From Saprospiraceae bacterium UBA6168 (GTDB taxonomy: Bacteria > Bacteroidota > Bacteroidia > Chitinophagales > Saprospiraceae): a DNA stretch of 39,994 nucleotides. The number at the start of each line of letters is the position of its first letter. Within the stretch, counting starts at the first letter, position 1. Made by a program: the position numbers and the translations under genes. The stretch is taken from contig DIUC01000096.1 in NCBI GenBank assembly GCA_002435785.1, positions 1 to 39,994 on the forward strand, in the 5' to 3' direction. Below are positions 22,986-31,154 of this stretch, one piece after another. The notes under the pieces are model-generated. The model saw only the letters and a list, made by a program, of their open reading frames with translations, did no database searches and was not told where the DNA came from.

Positions 22986-24698
22986 TTAAAACCCCTCCGT
23001 GTCGTCATCTTGGTTTCGGTTGTCACCGACGCCTTGCAGCTTGCCATTTGGAAGCACCAATATGGCCTTGATGAGCGCCATTCTTCCCACATTTTCAAGT
23101 TTGTGCCCCATGTCCCAGAGTTGTTTCCGCACCGTAGTGTCAATGGCCGCCGCTTCGCAACTTATCACGTCTGGCAACCATTGGTGATGGAACCGAGGCC
23201 CCCAAACTGCTTGTTCAAGCTTATTTCCGTACTCCGTAACGCCGAGGAAGGTTTGCAGTAACGCCGTGATGATGGTGCTTCCTCCCGGTGCGCCCAGCAC
23301 CATGAACAGGTCGCCGTCCTTTTCCACGATGGTGGGGGTCATGGAACTGAGCATCCGCTTGCCGGGCTGGATGGCGTTGGCCTCGGCACCAACCAAGCCG
23401 AAGTAATTGGGAACACCCGGCTTGGCACTGAAATCGTCCATCTCGTCATTGAGGAAAAACCCACCGCCCTGCACGATGACCTTGGAGCCGTAATTGAGGT
23501 TCAGGGTGGTGGTGACGGATACGGCATTGCCCTCTTGGTCCACGATGGAGGTATGGGTCGTTTCAAACGTCTCCACGCCGATTTTTACTGCCGGGCCGAG
23601 CACACCGCTGGAAGTCGCCTTGTTTGGGTCAAAGTCCTGCATCTTGGCCTTTAGGTAGGCCGGGTCGAGCAGGGAGTCAACGGGGACTGGGAAAAAGTCG
23701 CTGTCGCCAAGGTACTTGGCACGGTCGGCGTACGCCCGCCGCTCCGCTTCCACGATGGCATGGACGGACTTGGCTGATTGGAAACCGTACTCCCCCAGCG
23801 GGAATTTCTCCAACATCGTCAAAATTTGCATCAAAACCACCCCCCCACTCGATGGCGGCGGCATGGTGATGATTCGGTAGTTTTTGTATTGCCCGATGAT
23901 GGGCTTACGCCATTTCGCCTCGTAATTTTTCAGGTCTTCGAGGGTAATGAGGCCACCGCCCCGCTTCATTTCCGCCAAGATTTTCGAGGCCGTTTCCCCT
24001 TCGTAAAACCCGGCTGCCCCCTTGTCACGGATGAGTTCGAGCGTATGGGCGAGTTCGGGCTGCACCAGCACGTCGTTCATTTTCCAGGCACCCTCCTTCA
24101 CGAAGGGCCTGGGGTCTGGGTTCAGCTTTTTGAACTGCGCCTTGTACTCGTTCAAGCGGGATGCCTCCAAGGCTGTAAGGGCAAACCCCTCCTTTGCCAA
24201 CCGGATGGCTGGTTCCAACAGTTGCCCCCAATCCTTGATTTTGCTGTATTTCTTAAAGGCCAACTCCATGCCTGCCACCGAACCTGGTACCCCCACGGAG
24301 AGGTGCCCTTCCTTGCTCACCGATTCCATCACGTTGCCCTCGCCATCCAGATACATGTCCCGGTGGGCGGCGGCGGGTGCTTTTTCCCGGTAATCCAAGG
24401 CATCGGAAGTGCCATCGGCCAAGTGGATAACCATGAACCCACCGCCGCCGATATTGCCCGCACGGGGATATACCACCGCCAGTGCAAACTGGGAAGCAAT
24501 GGCCGCATCCACGGCGTTACCGCCTTTTTGCAGGATTTCTTTGCCCACCTGTGCCGCCACTGGATGCTCCGCAACGACCATCGCCGAGTCCTTCACAGCG
24601 CTTTGCACCACCTCGTAAGGTGGGTCTGGCTTCGCAAACTGGCAAGCACTTGAAATTAAAATTAATGAAAATATGCAGAAAATGATGCTCCGTTTCAT
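22986..24698 (-). CDS. ggt: gamma-glutamyltransferase
   Basis: The 570-residue product has a lipoprotein-type signal (LILISSAC, Cys19) and the full GGT fold: GGNAVDAAIASQFALAVVYP, GNIGGGGFM, SVGVPGSVAGM and the autocleavage site ETTHTSIVDQEGNAVSVTT. Thr380 should be the new N-terminal nucleophile after self-cleavage into large and small subunits; PPPSSGGVVL and LSSMTPTIV are further family motifs. The enzyme transfers or hydrolyses the gamma-glutamyl group of glutathione and related peptides in the periplasm. The lipid anchor would hold it to a membrane. It is a single minus-strand gene; ATG 24698 fits the signal peptide. It is convergent with the candidate RNA. Confidence 0.95.
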   Translation of the reverse strand: MKRSIIFCIFSLILISSACQFAKPDPPYEVVQSAVKDSAMVVAEHPVAAQVGKEILQKGGNAVDAAIASQFALAVVYPRAGNIGGGGFMVIHLADGTSDALDYREKAPAAAHRDMYLDGEGNVMESVSKEGHLSVGVPGSVAGMELAFKKYSKIKDWGQLLEPAIRLAKEGFALTALEASRLNEYKAQFKKLNPDPRPFVKEGAWKMNDVLVQPELAHTLELIRDKGAAGFYEGETASKILAEMKRGGGLITLEDLKNYEAKWRKPIIGQYKNYRIITMPPPSSGGVVLMQILTMLEKFPLGEYGFQSAKSVHAIVEAERRAYADRAKYLGDSDFFPVPVDSLLDPAYLKAKMQDFDPNKATSSGVLGPAVKIGVETFETTHTSIVDQEGNAVSVTTTLNLNYGSKVIVQGGGFFLNDEMDDFSAKPGVPNYFGLVGAEANAIQPGKRMLSSMTPTIVEKDGDLFMVLGAPGGSTIITALLQTFLGVTEYGNKLEQAVWGPRFHHQWLPDVISCEAAAIDTTVRKQLWDMGHKLENVGRMALIKAILVLPNGKLQGVGDNRNQDDDTEGF

Positions 24699-24815
24699 AT
24701 TGGTACGGTAGTTGGTAAATATTACAATGTAATTGAATTGGATTACTTCATCAAGTAACCCATTCGAGAGGCCATGCTAAAAACTGCAAAGTCCCTCGCA
24801 CTTTTGAAACACAAA

Positions 24816-24875
24816 ATCACCGGGAAGTTCGAACGGTTCCCCCCACTGTAAAAACTCCCGGTGATACTTTTTCAT
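24816..24875 (+). terminator. hairpin with T-rich tail and no matching gene
   Basis: ATCACCGGGA (24816-24825) pairs perfectly with TCCCGGTGAT (24856-24865), followed by ACTTTTTC. A smaller hairpin (GGGAA/TTCCC enclosing the palindrome GTTCGAAC) lies in the loop. It points to a plus-strand transcript, but the gene to the left is on the minus strand. Confidence 0.5.
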
Positions 24876-24944
24876 TTTTGAATTGGCTGCGCAATTTTCC
24901 CGAAAAACAAAAAACAAAGCCAAGTACATGTTGGCGTGTTGCGC

Positions 24945-25110
24945 TTAGGAACGTGGGTGGAATAAGGTGCCGTTTTCGGCGAGTGTATTCTTGGCGATGA
25001 CAAGGCGACGGAACAGGCGCATAGCCAAGCTACGCAACTGTTTCGTCAACGAAGCCAGCGTCAAGAAGACACCGCCCAAAATGGTATCTTATTTCGCACA
25101 CGTTCCTTAA
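24945..25110. mobile_element. MITE-like imperfect palindrome, about 166 bp
   Basis: The left arm from TTAGGAACGTG (24945) and the reverse complement of the right arm ending at 25110 align over about 80 bp with, by eye, roughly two-thirds identity and a couple of one-base gaps. The ends AGGAACGTG and CACGTTCCT are a perfect 9-bp inverted repeat, and the centre folds as GCGCATAG-CCAAG-CTACGC. There is no ORF and no clear target duplication. The shape is that of a miniature inverted-repeat element or a folded regulatory repeat. Confidence 0.6.
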
Positions 25111-25156
25111 CGGCAGCAAAAAAAGTTTGGTTAATTATTTTCATGGTTATGTTGTC

Positions 25157-25185
25157 GTGCCATCATTAGATGGCACTTTTTTTTT
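25157..25185 (+). terminator. intrinsic terminator without an upstream plus-strand gene
   Basis: GTGCCATC (25157-25164), loop ATTA, GATGGCAC (25169-25176) and nine T residues make an ideal plus-strand terminator. The nearest gene to the left, ggt, runs the other way, so the terminated transcript is unidentified. Confidence 0.8.
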
Positions 25186-25250
25186 GCCCAAAATCGAGGC
25201 TCGCTAATGTCTTCGCTTGAAAACACAAGAATCCAACCCCCAAATGGCCC

Positions 25251-25315
25251 CCTCATCCCTCATCCCTCATCCCTCATCCCTAATCCCTCATCCCCCATTC
25301 CTCATCCCTAATCCC
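25251..25315. repeat. CATCCCT-type short tandem array
   Basis: About nine degenerate units of CATCCCT or AATCCCT run up to the purB -7 box, occupying the place where a -33 element would normally be. Confidence 0.85.
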
Positions 25316-25323
25316 TACCTTTG
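25316..25323 (+). promoter_or_regulatory. -7 element of purB
   Basis: TACCTTTG matches TAnnTTTG and lies 18 bases before the ATG at 25342. The string CTACCTTTGCCGC is repeated exactly before the antiporter gene at 28869-28881. Confidence 0.7.
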
Positions 25324-25341
25324 CCGCAAAAAAATCCACCA

Positions 25342-26673
25342 ATGCTCACCGCAATTTCACCGATAGATGGCCGCTATGCGGGTAAAACAAAGCAACTTTC
25401 CGAATATTTTTCCGAATTCGCCCTGATTAAATATCGGGTGGAAGTGGAAGTCCGCTATTTCCGGGCGCTTTGCGAACTGCCCCTGCCCCAACTTGCGCAC
25501 CTCGACCCAAAAAAGCTGCACGAGGTCATGGCCATTGGGCGCCATTTCACCCTCGAACAAGCCCACCACATCAAGGGCATCGAAAAACTGACAAACCACG
25601 ACGTAAAGGCGGTGGAATACTTTCTGAAGGAGGAATTTGACCGAATCGGCCTCAGCGATTACAAAGAGTTCATCCACTTCGGCCTTACTTCGCAGGACAT
25701 CAACAACACGGCCACCCCCATGCTCACCCGTGACGCCATGCAGCACGCCTACCTCCCGGAAATCAAGCGGGTGCGTGACCTGCTCGCTGATGCTGCACAA
25801 AACTGGGCCAACATCGCCATGTTGGCCCGGACACACGGGCAGCCTGCCTCCCCTACCCGATTGGGCAAGGAGTTCATGGTCTTCGTAGAACGCCTCGACG
25901 AGCAATTGCGCCAGCTAAACGCCATTCCTTGGCGTGGCAAGTTCGGCGGAGCTACTGGCAATTTCAACGCTCACCACGTGGCCTACCCGCAGGTAGATTG
26001 GGTGGCGTTCGGCAATGTTTTTTTGGAAAAACACTTGGGTCTGGTGCGCTCGCAGTACACCACGCAGATAGAGCATTACGACAACCTCGCCGCCGTTTTT
26101 CAAGCACTCAGCCGAATCAACACCATCTTGATTGACCTTTGCCGGGACATTTGGACGTACATCTCGATGGATTATTTCAAGCAAAAAACCGTGCAGGGCG
26201 AAATCGGCTCCTCGGCCATGCCGCACAAGGTGAACCCCATTGACTTTGAAAATGCAGAAGGAAACCTCGGCCTTGCCAATGCCATATTTGGTCACTTGGC
26301 GGAAAAACTGCCCATATCCAGGCTGCAACGTGACCTGACCGACAGCACGGTGCTCCGCAATGTGGGCGTACCGTTCGGGCATACCATCATCGCACTGCAA
26401 TCCATCGAAAAAGGGCTGGGCAAGCTCCTGCTCAACGAAGCCAAGCTCCGGGAAGACCTGGAAAACAACTGGATGGTGGTGGCGGAGGCCATCCAAACCA
26501 TCCTGCGACGGGAAGGCTACCCTAAACCTTACGAAGCACTAAAAGACCTCACCCGTGGCAAGGCCCAGGTGACCCAGTCGGACATCCACGAGTTCATTGA
26601 TGGGCTGGCGGTGGCGGATGCCGTGAGAGCGGAATTGAAGCGGATTGAGCCGGGGAATTATGTGGGGGTGTGA
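25342..26673 (+). CDS. purB: adenylosuccinate lyase
   Basis: The 443-residue product starts MLTAISPIDGRYAGKTKQLSEYFSEFALIKYRVEVEV, the standard opening of PurB. It carries the fumarase/aspartase superfamily signature GSSAMPHKVNPIDFENAEGN, the THGQPASPTRLGKE segment and FIHFGLTSQDINNTA. The enzyme cleaves SAICAR to AICAR and adenylosuccinate to AMP, releasing fumarate, in purine synthesis. ATG 25342 is chosen rather than an in-frame TTG at 25321, because that TTG is inside the -7 box TACCTTTG. It is convergent with lepA, and the terminator for that pair lies between them. The length fits the E. coli-type PurB. Confidence 0.96.
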   Translation: MLTAISPIDGRYAGKTKQLSEYFSEFALIKYRVEVEVRYFRALCELPLPQLAHLDPKKLHEVMAIGRHFTLEQAHHIKGIEKLTNHDVKAVEYFLKEEFDRIGLSDYKEFIHFGLTSQDINNTATPMLTRDAMQHAYLPEIKRVRDLLADAAQNWANIAMLARTHGQPASPTRLGKEFMVFVERLDEQLRQLNAIPWRGKFGGATGNFNAHHVAYPQVDWVAFGNVFLEKHLGLVRSQYTTQIEHYDNLAAVFQALSRINTILIDLCRDIWTYISMDYFKQKTVQGEIGSSAMPHKVNPIDFENAEGNLGLANAIFGHLAEKLPISRLQRDLTDSTVLRNVGVPFGHTIIALQSIEKGLGKLLLNEAKLREDLENNWMVVAEAIQTILRREGYPKPYEALKDLTRGKAQVTQSDIHEFIDGLAVADAVRAELKRIEPGNYVGV

Positions 26674-26771
26674 CGAATGATGTATTTGTAGCAAGGTTGA
26701 TAAAGGGGTTTGAGGTACAGCGTTCCGAAATGTTCCGGTGCGCCCAACCTAAATATCATCCTATACATAAA

Positions 26772-26805
26772 AAGCCCTTCCAAATTCTAAAACTCGGAAG
26801 GGCTT
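26772..26805 (-). terminator. terminator of lepA
   Basis: AAGCCCTTCC (26772-26781) and GGAAGGGCTT (26796-26805) form a perfect 10-bp stem. On the minus strand TTTTTATG follows the stem, so it fits best as the lepA terminator, between lepA and the convergent purB. Confidence 0.75.
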
Positions 26806-26816
26806 CCCATCTATTG

Positions 26817-26840
26817 TCTAAAGTCTCCTATCTAAAGTCT
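26817..26840. repeat. short direct repeat next to the lepA stop
   Basis: TCTAAAGTCT occurs at 26817-26826 and 26831-26840, and TCTTTAATCC follows. It is a small relative in style of the short-unit arrays elsewhere in the window, here at the 3-prime end of a gene. Confidence 0.5.
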
Positions 26841-28631
26841 TTAATCCAGCTTCAGCACCTCAATAAACGCCTTCTGCGGTACCTCCACGTTGCCGATTTG
26901 GCGCATCTTCTTCTTGCCCTTCTTTTGCTTTTCGAGCAGCTTGCGCTTCCGGCTGATGTCACCGCCGTAGCATTTGGCAGTCACGTCCTTCCGCATGGCG
27001 GAGATGGTTTCCCGTGCTATGATTTTGGCACCAATGGCGGCTTGTATGGCGATGACGAACTGCTGGCGGGGCAGCAGTTCCTTGAGTTTTTCGCAGATGC
27101 GGCGACCGAAGGCATACGCCTTGTCCCGGTGAACCAATGCGGAAAGCGCATCCACTGGCTCAGCGTTTAGCTTGATGTCCACCTTCACCAAATCCGATTC
27201 CCGGTAGCCGATGGGATGGTAGTCAAAAGAGGCATAACCCCGGCTGATGGACTTTAGGCGGTCATAAAAGTCGAAGACGATTTCGGCCAGTGGCAACTCC
27301 AGCGACATCTCCACACGGGTGGGGGTCAGGTAGCTCTGGTTCAGGAAGATGCCCCGCTTGTCGAGGCAAAGCGTCATGATGGCACCGATGTATTCTGGCT
27401 TCGTGATGATTTGTGCGCCGATGTACGGCTCCTCCACATAGTCGAGGTTGGTGGGGTCTGGGAAGTCCACTGGAGTGCGCAAGAAAATGGTCTCCTTCTT
27501 GGTCGTGTGTGCGTAGTAGGATACGTTGGGTATGGTCGTGATGACCTCCATGTCGTATTCCCGGCTGAGGCGTTCCTGTATGATTTCGAGGTGCAACATG
27601 CCGAGGAAACCGCAGCGAAACCCAAAGCCCAAGGCCGCCGAGCTTTCCGGCTCGAAGGTCAGGGAGCTGTCGTTGAGTTGCAGTTTTTCAAGGCTCTCCC
27701 GCAGGTCTTCAAAGTCCTCATTTTCGATGGGGTAAACGCCCGCAAATACCATCGGCTTCACCTCCTCGAAACCGTGGATGCCCTCTTCGCATGGGTGCGC
27801 ATGGTGCGTGATGGTATCCCCCACCTTGATTTCCTTCGACTGCTTGATGCCCGTGATAACGTAGCCCACATCGCCCGCCCGCATTTCTGGCTTCGGTATC
27901 AGGTTCATTTGCAGGATGCCTACCTCGTCTGCGTTGTATTCTGTTGCCGTGTGAAAAAAGCGAATCTTGTCACCTTTTTTCATCGTCCCGTTCACAATTT
28001 TAAAATAGGCGATGACACCCCGGAACGAGTTGAAGACGGAGTCAAAAACCAATGCCTGCAGCGGCGCTTCAGGGTCGCCCTTTGGCGCTGGAACCCGCTC
28101 CACGATGGCGGTGAGCAAATCCTCGATGCCCTGTCCGGTCTTGCCACTGGCCAATATGATGTCCTCTTTTTTTACACCAACCAGCTCAATGATTTGGTCC
28201 ATCACCTCATCAATCATGGCATTGGGCATGTCAATCTTGTTGATGACGGGGATGATTTCGAGGTCGTGGTCAATGGCAAGGTAGAGGTTCGAAATGGTCT
28301 GTGCCTGTATGCCCTGTGTGGCGTCCACCAGCAGCAGTGCGCCCTCGCAAGCAGCGATGGAGCGGCTTACTTCATAGGAAAAGTCAACGTGGCCAGGCGT
28401 GTCAATCAGGTTGAGGGTATAGGTTTGGCCATCCTTGTGATGGTGGTACAGTTGAATGGCGTGGCTCTTGATGGTGATGCCCCGCTCCCGTTCGAGGTCC
28501 ATGCTGTCGAGGGCTTGCGCCTTCATGTCACGGGCGGCGATGGTCTTGGTCGTTTCCAACAAACGGTCGGAAAGGGTACTCTTGCCGTGGTCAATATGAG
28601 CGATAACGCAGAAATTGCGGATGTTTTTCAT
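26841..28631 (-). CDS. lepA: elongation factor 4
   Basis: The 596-residue product has the G1 motif AHIDHGKST (residues 11-19), RERGITIKSHAI, DTPGHVDFSYEV and VINKID. The C-terminus has the LepA-specific domain (KCYGGDISRKRKLLEKQKKGKKKMRQIGNVEVPQKAF). EF4 is a ribosome-dependent GTPase that acts on stalled or late-stage ribosomes, in the cytosol and at the membrane. The likely -7 box lies 119 bases upstream at 28750-28757, and the long leader between contains a 15-bp perfect inverted repeat. Length and motifs are normal. Confidence 0.97.
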   Translation of the reverse strand: MKNIRNFCVIAHIDHGKSTLSDRLLETTKTIAARDMKAQALDSMDLERERGITIKSHAIQLYHHHKDGQTYTLNLIDTPGHVDFSYEVSRSIAACEGALLLVDATQGIQAQTISNLYLAIDHDLEIIPVINKIDMPNAMIDEVMDQIIELVGVKKEDIILASGKTGQGIEDLLTAIVERVPAPKGDPEAPLQALVFDSVFNSFRGVIAYFKIVNGTMKKGDKIRFFHTATEYNADEVGILQMNLIPKPEMRAGDVGYVITGIKQSKEIKVGDTITHHAHPCEEGIHGFEEVKPMVFAGVYPIENEDFEDLRESLEKLQLNDSSLTFEPESSAALGFGFRCGFLGMLHLEIIQERLSREYDMEVITTIPNVSYYAHTTKKETIFLRTPVDFPDPTNLDYVEEPYIGAQIITKPEYIGAIMTLCLDKRGIFLNQSYLTPTRVEMSLELPLAEIVFDFYDRLKSISRGYASFDYHPIGYRESDLVKVDIKLNAEPVDALSALVHRDKAYAFGRRICEKLKELLPRQQFVIAIQAAIGAKIIARETISAMRKDVTAKCYGGDISRKRKLLEKQKKGKKKMRQIGNVEVPQKAFIEVLKLD

Positions 28632-28646
28632 AAAAAGCTAAACATT

Positions 28647-28730
28647 GGTTGAGAAGGTTTAGAGGGTTTAGAAGGTTGAGCTTGGATGTAACCAACTAAA
28701 CCTCCTAAACCCGTTCAACCTTCTAAACCA
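28647..28730. repeat. GGTTTAGA-type array folding into a leader hairpin
   Basis: Tandem variants of GGTTGAGA and GGTTTAGA are followed by their complements. GGTTTAGAAGGTTGA (28665-28679) and TCAACCTTCTAAACC (28715-28729) are an exact 15-bp inverted pair around 35 bases. The array lies between the lepA -7 box and start, so it should be in the mRNA leader. Confidence 0.85.
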
Positions 28731-28749
28731 TTTTCTTTCAAAATGGGTG

Positions 28750-28757
28750 CAAATGTA
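28750..28757 (-). promoter_or_regulatory. probable -7 element of lepA
   Basis: The minus strand reads TACATTTG, matching TAnnTTTG. It is 119 bases before the lepA ATG, leaving a long leader. I see no TTTG -33 element at the normal distance. Confidence 0.45.
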
Positions 28758-28869
28758 CGCAATTTTCCTGCTCCTCGTTGGCCATATTTAAGCGTTCAAA
28801 ACCACCCCTTTCGATGAATGCTGGTAGTCAATCCTTCTCGCCTTCTAGCCTTCAATCCTTTTAAAAAAC

Positions 28870-28877
28870 TACCTTTG
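28870..28877 (+). promoter_or_regulatory. -7 element of the antiporter gene
   Basis: TACCTTTG (perfect TAnnTTTG) is 8 bases before the ATG at 28886. It is preceded by a weak TCAATCCTT-type array (28829-28860), as at purB. Confidence 0.65.
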
Positions 28878-28885
28878 CCGCCATT

Positions 28886-30892
28886 ATGGACATCCTTATT
28901 TTAAACATCCACGATTGGTCGCTGCCCATCAAGAACCCTGTTTTTTTGATGTGCATCCTGTTGCTCACCGTTCTTACCGTACCTGCGTTGCTCCAGCGGT
29001 TCAAGGTGCCCGGCATCATCGGGCTTATTCTGATGGGCGCTTTCTTGGGGCCGCATGGCGTCAACCTATTGGAGCAGGGGGACGGCATAAAGCTGCTTTC
29101 AAAAATAGGTTTGCTCTACATCATGTTTTGGGCGGGATTGGAGATAGACATGGCCAGTTTCATCAAAAACAAGCACAAAAGCGCTACTTTCGGCCTGCTC
29201 ACCTTTGGGTTCCCGCTGGTGTTGGGATTCCTTTGCACCTACTTCCTGCTCGACCTCAATTGGATGGGGGCAATGCTGTTGGCCGGCATGTTTTCCACCC
29301 ATACCCTCATCTCCTACCCCATCGTGCACCGTTTGCGCATCTCAAAAAACGAGGCGGTGTCCATTGCCGTTGGTGGCACCATCATCACCGACACACTGGC
29401 CCTGCTGCTGCTGGCCATCATCTCTGGCATGGCACAAGGGACGATGGATGCTTGGTTTTGGATAAAACTATTCATTTCGTTGGGCATATTCGGTGGGTTG
29501 GTCTTCGGCCTGTTGCCCATAGTCGCCAAGTGGTTTTTCCGAAGGGTGGAAAGCGATATAACCTACCAGTTCGTCTTTGTATTGGCCATGCTTTTTGTCT
29601 GTGGCTTATTGGCCGAATTGGCGGGCATCGAAGCCATCATCGGGGCGTTCATGGCAGGGCTGGTGCTCAACCGGCTCATTCCGCACACTTCTGCATTGAT
29701 GAACCGCATTGAGTTCATCGGCAATGCGCTTTTCATCCCAGCCTTCCTTTTCAGCGTAGGAATGATGATAAACCTGCATGTCTTTTTTGAAAACCAAAAA
29801 ACCATCGTCACGGCGTTGGTCATCACCAGCGTCGCCTTGGTGACCAAATGGTTAGCCGCATTGGTGACCCAGCGGATTTTTGGCTACTCCTCCGACCAAG
29901 GGAAGCTGATTTTTGGCCTCACCAGTTCCCATGCGGCGGCTACCATCGCCATCATCCTGATTGGTTACGAAATAAAGCTTTTTGACGAAGCAGTCCTGAA
30001 CGCCACGATTTTTCTGATTTTGGTCACCTGCCTCCTCAGTTCCTTCGTTACCGACCGGGTGTCCCGTCGCTTGGCCGCTGCCAGCATCCATCCTGCCAGC
30101 GATTCCGAATCCCCACAACGCATCATGGTGCCCATCGCCAATCCGGCAAAAGTGGTCAACCTCGTGGATTTTGCCTTCTTGATAAAAACCCCGGGAAAGA
30201 AAGAACCCGTTTACCCACTTTCCATCATCCTCGATGAAAAGGATGTGCGTGAAAAAATAAAGCAGAGCCAACAGTTGATAGAACCCGTGGTACAGCACGC
30301 CGCCGAGCGGGAGATTGCCCTTTCCCCCATCCATCGGGTGGACGTGAGCGCCGTGAGCGGCATTCAACGTGCTGCGGACGAGCTGTTGGCCACCGAAATC
30401 GTCATCGGTTGGCAACCCAAGGTCAGCGCAACGGAAAGGCTTTTCGGCACCCTGCTCGACAACCTATTGGACGAGTCGCCGGGGATGCTCTTCGTGACCA
30501 ACATGGTGCAATCGCCCTTCTCCTTCCAAAAGATAAAGGCCATCGTGGCCGGAAACGCCCACCTCGAACCCGGGTTCGGGGACATGATTCGACGCATCGA
30601 AAACATCTCCCTCAACCTCGACCTCCCGCTGACCCTCATCATCTCTGACAGCGCTGGCCCTGAGGCTTCCAAGTTCTTTCTCAAGAAAACATTGGAGCGG
30701 CTCCATATCCTGCCCCTTGAAAAAAACAGTTGGTGGACCTTGCACGAAGGCTTACAGGAGGACGAGTTGGTCGTTCTGCTCTGCGCCCGCCATGAGTCGG
30801 TTTCTTCGGAATCGTTCATGCAGCGAATACCGGGCTACCTCGCAGAACATTTTGAGGACAAGAGCTTTGTGCTGGGGTATCCGGAGTTGTGA
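28886..30892 (+). CDS. cation:proton antiporter, CPA2/KefB family
   Basis: The 668-residue product has a membrane domain of about a dozen helices over residues 20-395, typical of the Na+/H+ exchanger fold. Examples are VPALLQRFKVPGIIGLILMG, GLLYIMFWAGLEIDM and GGTIITDTLALLLLAIISG, the last carrying the D of the ion-binding TD motif. The remaining 260 residues are soluble and look like two tandem universal-stress-protein-like halves (RIMVPIANPAKVVNLVDFA; AIVAGNAHLEPGFGDMIRRI), in place of the RCK domain of KefB/KefC. It should exchange K+ or Na+ for H+ across the inner membrane, with the tail as a possible regulatory module. Monocistronic, next to lepA but divergent. Specific ion unknown. Confidence 0.88.
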   Translation: MDILILNIHDWSLPIKNPVFLMCILLLTVLTVPALLQRFKVPGIIGLILMGAFLGPHGVNLLEQGDGIKLLSKIGLLYIMFWAGLEIDMASFIKNKHKSATFGLLTFGFPLVLGFLCTYFLLDLNWMGAMLLAGMFSTHTLISYPIVHRLRISKNEAVSIAVGGTIITDTLALLLLAIISGMAQGTMDAWFWIKLFISLGIFGGLVFGLLPIVAKWFFRRVESDITYQFVFVLAMLFVCGLLAELAGIEAIIGAFMAGLVLNRLIPHTSALMNRIEFIGNALFIPAFLFSVGMMINLHVFFENQKTIVTALVITSVALVTKWLAALVTQRIFGYSSDQGKLIFGLTSSHAAATIAIILIGYEIKLFDEAVLNATIFLILVTCLLSSFVTDRVSRRLAAASIHPASDSESPQRIMVPIANPAKVVNLVDFAFLIKTPGKKEPVYPLSIILDEKDVREKIKQSQQLIEPVVQHAAEREIALSPIHRVDVSAVSGIQRAADELLATEIVIGWQPKVSATERLFGTLLDNLLDESPGMLFVTNMVQSPFSFQKIKAIVAGNAHLEPGFGDMIRRIENISLNLDLPLTLIISDSAGPEASKFFLKKTLERLHILPLEKNSWWTLHEGLQEDELVVLLCARHESVSSESFMQRIPGYLAEHFEDKSFVLGYPEL

Positions 30893-30970
30893 TTTGGATG
30901 GCGTGACCTATCAAAATTAGGACACGGATGCAACGAATGGAACGGATTTTTACAGGATTTTTCTTAAGTA

Positions 30971-30993
30971 CTTGCAAGTTTGCAACTTGCAAG
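30971..30993. repeat. CTTGCAAGTT hairpin
   Basis: CTTGCAAGTT, loop TGC, AACTTGCAAG: a perfect 10-bp stem downstream of the antiporter stop. There is no T-run. Confidence 0.8.
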
Positions 30994-31082
30994 GCTCGGC
31001 ATTGGCAAAATAGGCAGTCAATTTTTGGGCGCAAAATCAGGCATTGACATAAAAAAAAGCCTGCTAAACCGCTCATGGGTAG

Positions 31083-31106
31083 CCTTGCAAGTTGCAACTT
31101 GCAAGG
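31083..31106. repeat. 24-bp perfect palindrome related to the hairpin at 30971
   Basis: A fully self-complementary 24-mer whose half-site is CCTTGCAAGTTG. It shares CTTGCAAGTT with 30971-30993, so the two appear to be copies of one element about 100 bp apart in the gap before the orphan gene at 31155-31445. Confidence 0.8.
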
Positions 31107-31154
31107 ACTAAGTGACTTAGATGCTGCTGAAAGCATGCTTGAAACAACTGGTTA

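Larger units (their letters stand above)
24699..25341. other. gene-free stretch between ggt and purB
   Basis: No coding region is supported. Proceeding rightward it contains a 13-bp palindrome (24721-24733), a TTACTT/AAGTAA hairpin (24743-24758), a hairpin with a T-rich tail (24816-24875), a MITE-like near-palindrome (24945-25110), a textbook plus-strand terminator (25157-25185), a short tandem array (25251-25315) and the purB promoter (25316-25323). Confidence 0.7.

Noticed and set aside
24816..24865. Cobalamin-riboswitch-like string (CCCCCACTGTAAA) in the loop of the hairpin
   Set aside because: The rest of the B12-box architecture and its conserved helices are absent and the region is far too short; neither neighbour gene is related to cobalamin.
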